This document shows positions 16,131 through 22,315 of a DNA stretch of 64,000 bases, piece after piece. The number at the start of each line of letters is the position of its first letter. Within the stretch, counting starts at the first letter, position 1. Source of the stretch: Mucilaginibacter mali. GTDB taxonomy: Bacteria > Bacteroidota > Bacteroidia > Sphingobacteriales > Sphingobacteriaceae. The notes under the pieces are model-generated. The model saw nothing but the letters and a program-made list of their open reading frames with translations. It made no database searches and was not told the origin of the DNA. A program made the position numbers and the translations under genes. The DNA lies in NCBI RefSeq assembly GCF_013283875.1, contig NZ_CP054139.1, positions 248,001 through 312,000 on the forward strand, read 5' to 3'.

Positions 16131-16703
16131 TTATATATAAGTTGCTACATATTCGCTATGGTAGTCATCTTTATGCGCGTTTACACGCTTTACGGCCGCT
16201 AATACGCCCTCGTAGTTGGGCACCAGGTCGCGGTTACGCCTGCTTTCAAAGGTTTCGAGGGTTTTAAGCACCAGTATACCGCTAACCATTGTCCAAAAGA
16301 AAGGCGGCACACTGCGGAAACTGTGAAAGGTGAAGATCAGATCGCAACCATGCATACGGTGGTCGACCAAAAAAGACTTTATTTCGGGCGGCGGGATGGC
16401 AGGGATATACTTGGTGCAATCTTCAAAAATTACCAGACCGTTGCGGAAATGCTTTGAAACCAGGTTAAGCGTGTCCTTTGTGGGCGTGCCGTATATTTTG
16501 GCCTTACCTGGCTTTGTCCATCGCGGTATATCGTTTACCGCAATTTCGTGGATCGCACTATAAGCCGGTGATCCGTTAACATCAATTATCAGCACCTTTT
16601 TATTAGCGTCGTAACTTTTAGCTACATCGGCAAGTTTGGTACTTTTGCCCGTGTGTTTACGCCCGGCAACCAACAGGGCCATGTGTTCGCGGGTACCGCT
16701 CAT
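16131..16703 (-). CDS. Zot/A32-like genome-packaging ATPase
   Basis: The 190-residue P-loop ATPase has Walker A GRKHTGKS (residues 14-21), Walker B VIFED (91-95), and a third motif in GCDLIFTFHSFRS (119-131), which follows the HRMHG segment as in FtsK-HerA/Zot proteins (xRHxGxDhhhhTH). Tailless membrane viruses use small ATPases of this superfamily to pump DNA into preformed capsids; filamentous phages use Zot for assembly. With no terminase in the element, packaging is the likely role. It overlaps the membrane gene upstream by a few bases. Confidence 0.8.
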   Translation of the reverse strand: MSGTREHMALLVAGRKHTGKSTKLADVAKSYDANKKVLIIDVNGSPAYSAIHEIAVNDIPRWTKPGKAKIYGTPTKDTLNLVSKHFRNGLVIFEDCTKYIPAIPPPEIKSFLVDHRMHGCDLIFTFHSFRSVPPFFWTMVSGILVLKTLETFESRRNRDLVPNYEGVLAAVKRVNAHKDDYHSEYVATYI

Positions 16704-16897
16704 TCCCTTACCCCTTTCGAGCGCTTGAAAACCGATAAAAAACCGTCCACACTTGATTTTACCATTGATGCTATATCGTGGCCGATATTGTTTACATCCT
16801 TGGTAATGGACTTAAACATGCCATACATTAATATGGTGCTGCCTATTTGCGATACAGCCAATAGGCACAGGGCGGCAAATATGAATAAGTGATCCAT
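16700..16897 (-). CDS. single-span membrane protein
   Basis: Starting at ATG 16897 (GTG 16900 is in frame), the 65-residue protein has an N-terminal transmembrane segment (about 3-24) and an amphipathic or basic C terminus (VFKRSKGVRE). The start overlaps the preceding stop as TGATG, and its end overlaps the ATPase start, indicating translational coupling. Confidence 0.68.
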   Translation of the reverse strand: MDHLFIFAALCLLAVSQIGSTILMYGMFKSITKDVNNIGHDIASMVKSSVDGFLSVFKRSKGVRE

Positions 16898-17031
16898 CAC
16901 GCAATTACAGGTTTAGTTTCCCCGGCGTAATCTTCGTAAACACGGCGGTTACGCAGCCTGGTAACCCCGTAACCGATCAGGCAGCCTACTACCAGGCCGA
17001 CCGAAAACACGATGATAACTTGCCGGGTCAT
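16897..17031 (-). CDS. mini membrane protein (44 aa)
   Basis: The ATG at 17031 opens 44 codons with a transmembrane helix (about 4-22) and a charged tail (RLRNRRVYEDYAGE). It is coupled to the next gene by a TGATG overlap and overlaps the stop of the 215-residue protein gene. Confidence 0.62.
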   Translation of the reverse strand: MTRQVIIVFSVGLVVGCLIGYGVTRLRNRRVYEDYAGETKPVIA

Positions 17032-17675
17032 AAGCTGTTGTTAAAGATTTTGGTACCCCTTTCGGCTAATACCGATGTAACCGAAGCCATAAGCGCCTGA
17101 AATGGCGTTACCTGCACATTCATCGTACGGGCGTAAATGATCCCGGCATCCTGTAACCGCCTTTTCTCATCATCCTGCAAAGGCAGTTCTTTAATAAGGT
17201 TGGCTACCTTTCTTAATTTAGCCATGGCCTTTTGTTCGCGGCTGTTAACCTCGTAAACAGTGCTGCCACTGGTATCTACATCGCCGAAAAGTTCCTTTTC
17301 ATTATCATTTAGGATAAAAAACTTACTGGCCCAAGTAAACCCGCATGTTTGCGCCCAATCAAACAGGTTTACGGCGATAATTGCCAGGTCATCGGGCGAA
17401 AGCGTAACCGGCTCATCGGACGGTGGTTCCTGGTAACCCTGCTGATATTGCGCACCGGGTACAGCTGTCATCGCAGGATTATGCGGTGCTGCAGCCGGTT
17501 GCGGTTGGGGCGCTGGCTCCGCTTCGATGAAATCGGGCCTTTCGGGGGTTACATCAACCGCCACGTCATCAATAACCGGCTGCGGGATAAAAGCTTCGGT
17601 ATTGGTACTCAATACGTCCGACAGGCTTAATGTAGCGCCTGGCTGTGGGTTAGGCTGTGATCTGCTTTTGCTCAT
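17028..17675 (-). CDS. hypothetical protein with Pro/Gln-rich N terminus
   Basis: Of 215 residues, 1-95 are low-complexity and rich in Pro, Gln and Ala. Residues 95-215 form a helical domain (DDLAIIAVNLFDWAQTCGFTWASKFF). It lies between the small genes and the ATPase. It could be an assembly or scaffold-type factor, but nothing in the sequence proves this. Confidence 0.65.
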   Translation of the reverse strand: MSKSRSQPNPQPGATLSLSDVLSTNTEAFIPQPVIDDVAVDVTPERPDFIEAEPAPQPQPAAAPHNPAMTAVPGAQYQQGYQEPPSDEPVTLSPDDLAIIAVNLFDWAQTCGFTWASKFFILNDNEKELFGDVDTSGSTVYEVNSREQKAMAKLRKVANLIKELPLQDDEKRRLQDAGIIYARTMNVQVTPFQALMASVTSVLAERGTKIFNNSL

Positions 17676-17979
17676 GGCTTACAGTGTATTTTTCAACTAC
17701 CGGCACGATAGCGCCGATAGTTGCCATTAAATTTTTATCGGTAGTGATCTTCATTACCGCGCTTACAATGTTACCACCGTTGATTACGGCCGTAAACTTG
17801 CTGAATAGGGCAACCAGCTGTATCAAATCATCGGTACGCTCTTTTAACAGGGCTTTAGCCTGCGTATTTTGCTCGATCAGGGTAGCCAGTTCGTCGGCAT
17901 CTACCTGGATCAGGTTAGGCATTTTGGCTACCGGGCCTTCAGGCTTTAATTCCGGCTCGTTTTTGGTGTTTTCGTCCAT
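17650..17979 (-). CDS. hypothetical helical protein
   Basis: The 109-residue protein has an acidic N terminus, a helical middle (LATLIEQNTQAKALLKERTD), and hydrophobic stretches (FTAVINGGNIVSAVM, LMATIGAIVPVV) that may be amphipathic rather than transmembrane. It overlaps the downstream gene by 26 bp. Confidence 0.62.
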   Translation of the reverse strand: MDENTKNEPELKPEGPVAKMPNLIQVDADELATLIEQNTQAKALLKERTDDLIQLVALFSKFTAVINGGNIVSAVMKITTDKNLMATIGAIVPVVEKYTVSHEQKQITA

Positions 17980-18100
17980 TACGTTTAATTTTTTGTGGTT
18001 TAACTATCTTTTGTACCGGCTGACAATCCGCGCAGCCTGGGCATGGCTTACCGCCGGGGAACACACCCCAGCCGCTGCAAAGTGCTTTCTTTACGGCCAT
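17939..18100 (-). CDS. small Cys-rich (zinc-ribbon-like) protein, 53 aa
   Basis: The ATG at 18100 opens 53 codons. Cys8, Cys20, Cys23 and Cys26 (KPCPGCADCQ) could bind zinc, and the C terminus is strongly basic (KPQKIKRNGRKHQKRAGIKA), suggesting nucleic-acid binding. It lies exactly in the gap between the 110- and 109-residue genes and overlaps the latter start. Confidence 0.6.
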   Translation of the reverse strand: MAVKKALCSGWGVFPGGKPCPGCADCQPVQKIVKPQKIKRNGRKHQKRAGIKA

Positions 18101-18432
18101 TACTTTGTTTTAATACCGGTAAGCATTCGGGCGATAACATCGTTTTCCAGCCTTTCATAAACCAGTAAGGCAAAACCGGCTATATCGCAGTTATTGGCGG
18201 CCAGTATGCCGCTGATCCGTGCTTTTTGAGCAACGGTACATCGGGCGGTAACCTGTTCGCTTTTGCGCTCATCATCGCTTTTAGGTGTAAACTGCGGTTT
18301 CGGCTTAACTACAGGAGCGGCAACCGGGGCCGATGGGTTGGGTGTATCCTCCACTGGTGGTACACCGCTTCCCGGTTGCTCAACTTCCTGCACATGATCC
18401 GGGGCCGGTATATTTTCTGCGCTGCCGGTCAT
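18100..18432 (-). CDS. Pro-rich protein with helical C-terminal domain
   Basis: Of 110 residues, 1-55 are Pro/Val/Ala-rich and 56-110 are helical (CTVAQKARISGILAANN, LLVYERLENDVIARML). The C-terminal part resembles ribbon-helix-helix-like or mobilisation accessory helices but has no diagnostic motif. Its start overlaps the stop of the preceding gene (ATGA). Confidence 0.62.
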   Translation of the reverse strand: MTGSAENIPAPDHVQEVEQPGSGVPPVEDTPNPSAPVAAPVVKPKPQFTPKSDDERKSEQVTARCTVAQKARISGILAANNCDIAGFALLVYERLENDVIARMLTGIKTK

Positions 18433-18614
18433 GCTTTTTTGCGTTTAGCCATATCTGCAATCCTGTTTTCGAGGTTAGGCATTGACAAATATGGAAGCCC
18501 CTCTTTACTTCTTAGCTTGTTCATACGAACATATAGGCGAAAGGCTTTTTTATAATTTACATTTTTCGCGGCAAGCGCGTTATTCATCATTTTTTGAACA
18601 TCAATTGCTTTCAT
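18429..18614 (-). CDS. small basic protein ending AKRKKA
   Basis: The 61-residue helical, strongly basic protein ends MAKRKKA. The next gene upstream ends with the same MxAKRKKA coding sequence (about 21 bp duplicated at 18431 and 18613), an apparent local duplication of gene ends. It is likely a DNA- or RNA-binding protein, inferred from charge. Confidence 0.6.
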   Translation of the reverse strand: MKAIDVQKMMNNALAAKNVNYKKAFRLYVRMNKLRSKEGLPYLSMPNLENRIADMAKRKKA

Positions 18615-18736
18615 GCTTTTTTGCGTTTAGCCCTCATTTTCGCCTGTTTGCGGCAATGATGGCGGTTAGTATGTTTGGCGCGGCAGCTTTTGCCGTACCA
18701 TATGGGTGAACTAAAATCGGGCGGTATATAGCCCAT
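18611..18736 (-). CDS. small basic Cys/His-containing protein, probably the C-terminal part of a frameshifted gene
   Basis: The ATG at 18736 gives 41 residues with a Cys/His/Arg-rich motif (GKSCRAKHTNRHHCRKQAK) and the KRKKA end. The same frame reads sensibly upstream to about 18790 without a start codon. A Pro-rich frame starting at ATG 18876 reads sensibly down to about the AAAA run near 18790. A -1 shift there would join them into about 88 residues. So this is one gene with an indel or programmed shift, or two overlapping genes. The overlap ATGA couples it to 18614. Confidence 0.5.
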   Translation of the reverse strand: MGYIPPDFSSPIWYGKSCRAKHTNRHHCRKQAKMRAKRKKA

Positions 18737-19110
18737 CGGTATAAATGGGCGATAGTTAAGTGTGCGGCTAACAGTGCGCTGTCCGTAGTTTTCGGCAGTA
18801 CGGCCGGTTGTTTGACTCTGGCTACAGGCGCGGGCCTGTGAATGGCCGGTGGCGGTGGTGGTAATGCTGGGGGCATATCAATAGTTTAAATTAATTAGCA
18901 CAGAATAAAATTTTGCTGTGAAAACCGTGTTTTCAGCGATTAATTAAGGTTTTATAAAGGTAGCGGCGGGGATGCAGATAGTTTAGAAGCGCCATTCCGA
19001 AATATAATTCGGTGGTGCTATTCTGAATGAAAAAAAGCGGGTAATACTGATGCGCGAAAAATGCCCGATTTTTGCAAAAATGTATAAAATTCAGAGAGTA
19101 GATTTATTTT

Positions 19111-19313
19111 GTTACAACTGTTACACTGTTACAAGTAGTGTTACTTATCTGATTATCAATAAAATATACTGTAACAAAGCCGTAACAACCTGTAACAAAA
19201 TTGTAACAGCCTGTAACAAAATTTTTTGCCTTGTTACATTTTTGTTACGGACTTTAAATTTTTGATTTTCAGTTTTTTACCTATTACTTTTTGTTATCTG
19301 TAACAGTTGTAAC
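19111..19313. repeat. TGTWACA iteron-like array, 13 GTWAC cores
   Basis: GTTAC or GTAAC cores start at 19111, 19120, 19128, 19140, 19171, 19182, 19192, 19203, 19213, 19233, 19244, 19300 and 19309. The five from 19171 to 19213 are 10-11 bp apart and in one orientation, so a bound protein would stack on one DNA face. This looks like a replication initiator or regulator binding array. Confidence 0.75.
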
Positions 19314-19560
19314 AATATTTTTAATACTTTAAAAAAATAATAATACTTACTGCAAAATTTTATTTGGCGGTTTCCTAAAATTCGGCCAAAATTTTTTGAT
19401 ACCTACCCCTCCCCTCGTCAAAAGGGAAAGGCGGCATTTCGGGTCGGGAACCCGACCGGGAATAAAAGGCATTCGCTACGCTCATGGGTGTGCCTGGCTC
19501 GCTATCGCTCGCGCAGGCGGTAAAAGGCGGCGCTATCGCGCCAGTGTGCGCCTGTAGCAA

Positions 19561-19608
19561 CGATCTAAGTTAGCGGCCGGTGCTGGGCACCGCCACGCTA
19601 ACAGATCG
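19561..19608. other. long stem-loop (possible structured RNA or DNA origin hairpin)
   Basis: CGATCT/AGATCG and GTTAGCG/CGCTAAC form a 13-bp stem with a 2-nt bulge, enclosing an inner GGTGC/GCACC hairpin. Together with CGGGTCGG/CCGACCGG near 19440 and GGCGC/GCGCC near 19530, the region is dense in secondary structure. Confidence 0.65.
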
Positions 19609-19656
19609 CCGCTACGGGCGCGGAATTGGGGCTGTTTGGCGGTAATAAAAAACCTG

Positions 19657-19917
19657 TTAATAACAGGCTTCCTTAAATTGAGTGAGGGGGATAATTTTAT
19701 CGCTGTTTTTCAGCACTACATAATGCTCAAATTGAAGGCTGTCCGGTATTTCTGTCCATCCGCTGCATATTTGCGTCGCTTTCGCAATCGCCTGGTTAAC
19801 ATCGCCCATAAATTGCACGCCTATCATTAAGGATTTTACGCTGTGGCCTTCATAAACCATGTTTACGGCTGTTTGGGTTTCTTCGCTAAGTGTTTGAATA
19901 GCTTGTTTTAATGTCAT
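19657..19917 (-). CDS. hypothetical protein
   Basis: The 86-residue soluble protein has an N-terminal helical part (LKQAIQTLSEETQTAVNMVYEG) and the conserved-looking segment SGWTEIPDSLQFEHYVVL. It stands alone between the hairpin region and the repeat-rich gap 19918-20210. Function unknown. Confidence 0.62.
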   Translation of the reverse strand: MTLKQAIQTLSEETQTAVNMVYEGHSVKSLMIGVQFMGDVNQAIAKATQICSGWTEIPDSLQFEHYVVLKNSDKIIPLTQFKEACY

Positions 19918-20052
19918 GTTAATTTGATTTAGGTAGCTAAGATAAATAAAATGTAAGTACCTGTCAATTAGTACTTTATATCTAATATTTTATACTAATT
20001 AAACATGCATTATCGAAGGAAAATGCGAGTGTGGCCACATGACAAGTCCTGT

Positions 20053-20185
20053 ATCGCGTAAATGTGCGATACGGCCGGCATTATCGCAGAAAATTGCGGT
20101 GGCTGCCGGCATCGCAAAAATATGCGGTGCCGGCAGCCACCGCAAAAAAATGCGATACGGACCGCATCGCAAAAATATAAGGGGA
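20053..20185. repeat. GCGAT-family repeats with a 13-bp inverted repeat
   Basis: Units start at 20053, 20083, 20111 and 20139, with a degenerate one at about 20165 (28-30 bp period). Around the third unit, 20098-20110 (GGTGGCTGCCGGC) and 20129-20141 form a perfect 13-bp inverted repeat with an 18-nt loop. The cluster lies just beyond the 3' end of the Dam-like gene. Confidence 0.75.
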
Positions 20186-20210
20186 TACCAGGTGTTTGAT
20201 CACGTATCGC

Positions 20211-20942
20211 TTATTGTTGCGATGCGATATCGGCGGCTTGCTGCTGTAGTTCGGTAAGGATGCGGTTACGTAGATCGGGTTCAAGCCGGTTAATTTTAGC
20301 CAGCATGTTTTTTACAATTCGGGTTTTACGCTCACGGCTGCGGAAGTTTTCGCCAATGAAATTATAATCGTGCAGCTTGCCGGTTAGCGGGTAGTTGTAA
20401 TAAAGCCGCTCACGGGCTTTGCCTTTGCGGGTTTGGCTATCGTAGTCGGTGGTATTCCAGCCGGTAAGCATACGGTCGTACAGGGCGCAGGGGTAATGCG
20501 CAAAGATGATACGGGCATGTTTAAGGGCCAGGGCGGCTTCTATCAGCGCGATATGCTGCGCTTCGGACATTTCAAAGCGGTATACATCGCGCTGGCTGCG
20601 CCTGGTTGATTTTAAATACGGGGGATCGATGTAAATTACGGTAGCTGGAGTATCGTATTTTTCTGCGATAACAGATCTCAACAAGTCTACCGCATCCATA
20701 TTGTACAGCCGGTAACACCCGGCCTGCGGGTGCGCAGCTACCCAGGGCTGCCAGGCGGCTATTACCTGCGGGTCAATATCGTTTAGGATGGTAAGCTGTG
20801 CCGGGTGTATGTTGGCAATCATGCCGTCATTGCCCAGGCACAGCGATATAAGCACATCGCAGGGCGGTATATGGTTGATTTGGGTTTGCATGGTACCCGG
20901 CCCATTTTTACCGCCGAAATAGGTTTTATAGGGGGCTGGCAT
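20211..20942 (-). CDS. Dam-like DNA adenine N6-methyltransferase (D12 class)
   Basis: The 243-residue protein has YFGGKNG at residues 8-14 (typical D12 start), a degenerate AdoMet motif I around LCLGNDG (34-40), and the catalytic DPPY at 106-109 (VIYIDPPYLKS). The family methylates adenine in short sites such as GATC. In a prophage this usually protects against host restriction or marks replication or packaging sites. It starts 2 bp after the PP-loop gene stop, so the two are co-expressed. Confidence 0.88.
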   Translation of the reverse strand: MPAPYKTYFGGKNGPGTMQTQINHIPPCDVLISLCLGNDGMIANIHPAQLTILNDIDPQVIAAWQPWVAAHPQAGCYRLYNMDAVDLLRSVIAEKYDTPATVIYIDPPYLKSTRRSQRDVYRFEMSEAQHIALIEAALALKHARIIFAHYPCALYDRMLTGWNTTDYDSQTRKGKARERLYYNYPLTGKLHDYNFIGENFRSRERKTRIVKNMLAKINRLEPDLRNRILTELQQQAADIASQQ

Positions 20943-20944
20943 GG

Positions 20945-21700
20945 TTAAAAATTAGTGCAGGAGCATGAATAAGCTGGGGCTAACTTTTCAAGGTTAACCT
21001 CATCGAATAGTGTTTTTTGACTTTGGGCAATTTGTAAAAGTTGGCGGTAGGTGATATCGGAAAAATATGATACCTGTTTGCCGGTTCGGGCGCTCATTTC
21101 ATCTTCATCAGCGATCCATGGTTCTGCAAGTTCGGGGAATAATTGCAGGATACGGATTATAGTAGCTTTACCCTTTAAAAAACACAGATCGCAATTACCT
21201 AAGATGCTGGGAATTTCCAAAGTATAGGGTTTCAGCAACCAATATTGATCTACCATTGGTTTTGTAACCCCCTGCTCATTCAAAATAAAGCGGGTAGAAA
21301 CTTTTTTATATTGACTTTTTAAACCGATTATTCTATCCTGTTCATCGGCCCTAAAACCTATAAACTGTTCAAAGCGCTGGATACCTATTGAACGCAGATA
21401 CCGCTTAGTCATCAGTATTTTTAGCTCCACCGTACAAATGCGCTTTACACGGTTAGGTAAATAAACTTTTTTACGGTTTAGTGCGGTCATCCCTGTTAAG
21501 CCAGGTGATTTTTTATGCGTGTAGGTAACCCGGTGAACTTTTATACCCTCGTAACGCTCGAAATCATCAATAAACTTGTAGGTTTTTTTATGCTCCCTGC
21601 CGGTGTCGGTAAAAAGCACTATGTCATCCGGCGTCGGTTTTAATAAGATTGTCATTAAGGCGCTGATTTTACCACCGCTAAAATTTATCACTCGTTGCAT
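20945..21700 (-). CDS. PP-loop ATPase, PAPS-reductase/DndC-like superfamily
   Basis: The 251-residue protein has the PP-loop SGGKxS (residues 8-13), the second strand motif VLFTDTGRE, and Cys residues at VKRICTVELK, NCDLCF and a CSCTNF C terminus. Phage members are often labelled phosphoadenosine phosphosulfate reductase, but many act in nucleic-acid modification or are uncharacterised. Its pairing with a methyltransferase suggests DNA modification or anti-restriction, which is inference. The Cys clusters could hold an Fe-S centre. Confidence 0.78.
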   Translation of the reverse strand: MQRVINFSGGKISALMTILLKPTPDDIVLFTDTGREHKKTYKFIDDFERYEGIKVHRVTYTHKKSPGLTGMTALNRKKVYLPNRVKRICTVELKILMTKRYLRSIGIQRFEQFIGFRADEQDRIIGLKSQYKKVSTRFILNEQGVTKPMVDQYWLLKPYTLEIPSILGNCDLCFLKGKATIIRILQLFPELAEPWIADEDEMSARTGKQVSYFSDITYRQLLQIAQSQKTLFDEVNLEKLAPAYSCSCTNF

Positions 21701-21803
21701 TATTAAAATAATTTGTATTGGTTAAGCCGATGGTTACGTCTGTATTTTCGGTTAGCGATGTGGCTTTCCAGTTGGGTGGGTATTGTTTGTAATCGCAGGG
21801 CAT
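21678..21803 (-). CDS. short ORF resembling the N terminus of an HNH endonuclease (remnant)
   Basis: The ATG at 21803 encodes 41 residues starting MPCDYKQYPPNWK. From memory of the family, this matches the conserved start of many phage/Bacteroidota HNH endonucleases (MPCDYxKYPxNWK). The HNH core is missing and the frame ends inside the PP-loop gene start. It may be a truncated remnant, or a small real gene keeping only that N-terminal motif. Confidence 0.4.
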   Translation of the reverse strand: MPCDYKQYPPNWKATSLTENTDVTIGLTNTNYFNNATSDKF

Positions 21804-21813
21804 GGGGTAATAC

Positions 21814-21987
21814 TTACTTTACTTTTTCGTACCATGGGTTGGCGGCTATCCACTTATCGGCATCGGAGCTGCTGAACCGCAGCGTATTGCGGTAGCCCAG
21901 CTTTGCCCAATGCCCTTGAAAAAAACCGACAATAAAGCGGCCATCGCTAATTTTTCTTAGCCGGAAAGTTTTCTGCTGCTTTGCCAT
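21814..21987 (-). CDS. small protein (57 aa)
   Basis: The ATG at 21987 opens 57 codons: a basic N terminus, then GFFQGHWAKLGYRNTLRFSS and SDADKWIAANPWYEKVK. The end fits small phage proteins that recognise DNA or proteins through a compact alpha/beta fold. It fills the gap between its neighbours. Family not recognised. Confidence 0.6.
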   Translation of the reverse strand: MAKQQKTFRLRKISDGRFIVGFFQGHWAKLGYRNTLRFSSSDADKWIAANPWYEKVK

Positions 21988-21997
21988 GGTTTAAGGG

Positions 21998-22303
21998 TTA
22001 AAAAAATTCTCCGAAATCGGGTTCAAAGGGTTCATTATTGTTGCTATCAAAAAGTGATAGTTCTCCTGAGCGTGTTTTTTTCCTCGCTGCCCAAAAGGCT
22101 GTCATGTCGCTGGGCTGCGGTTCTCCTTTTATAAATTCCGCGTACTTTTCAATAGCGGCCGCCGGTGTAACACCCGCATTATACAAGCCCACTATAAAGG
22201 CTCCATCTGCCAGGTTAATAATGATCTCCCGGTCATACCCGGCCAACGTTAACGCGTGTACCCAGGCCATAAATTCGGGGGTTACTTCAATTGTATTTTC
22301 CAT
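21998..22303 (-). CDS. hypothetical protein downstream of the replication gene
   Basis: The 101-residue protein has a helical N-terminal half (MAWVHALTLAGYDREIIINLADG) and an acidic C terminus. It starts 12 bp after the primase-helicase stop. Function unknown. Confidence 0.65.
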   Translation of the reverse strand: MENTIEVTPEFMAWVHALTLAGYDREIIINLADGAFIVGLYNAGVTPAAAIEKYAEFIKGEPQPSDMTAFWAARKKTRSGELSLFDSNNNEPFEPDFGEFF

Positions 22304-22315
22304 GCTTATTAAAGG

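Larger units (their letters stand above)
18876..19656. other. 780-bp non-coding control region (iterons plus hairpins)
   Basis: No convincing gene is present. The right-hand side of the leftward late operon starts here. 18900-19100 is AT-rich without clear motifs, 19111-19313 holds the TGTWACA array, 19430-19620 holds GC-rich hairpins. The position between replication and late genes suggests an origin and/or late promoter region (inference). Confidence 0.65.

Noticed and set aside
16131..16703. ATPase read as filamentous phage Zot with the element as an inovirus
   Set aside because: The element is too large, has muralytic enzymes, integrase-repressor logic and a capsid/membrane protein block unlike filamentous phages.
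18634..18876. 80-residue Pro-rich ORF taken as a gene on its own
   Set aside because: Its C-terminal half reads poorly, while another frame over the same DNA encodes a coherent basic Cys/His protein, so a frameshifted gene is more likely.
19375..19560. 61-codon ORF in the hairpin region
   Set aside because: Overlaps strong stem-loops and has a random-looking composition. No coupled neighbour.
3323..20185. CRISPR array suspected from repeated 20-bp units
   Set aside because: Units are short, imperfect and palindromic, with uneven and repeated-looking spacers, and no cas gene is present.
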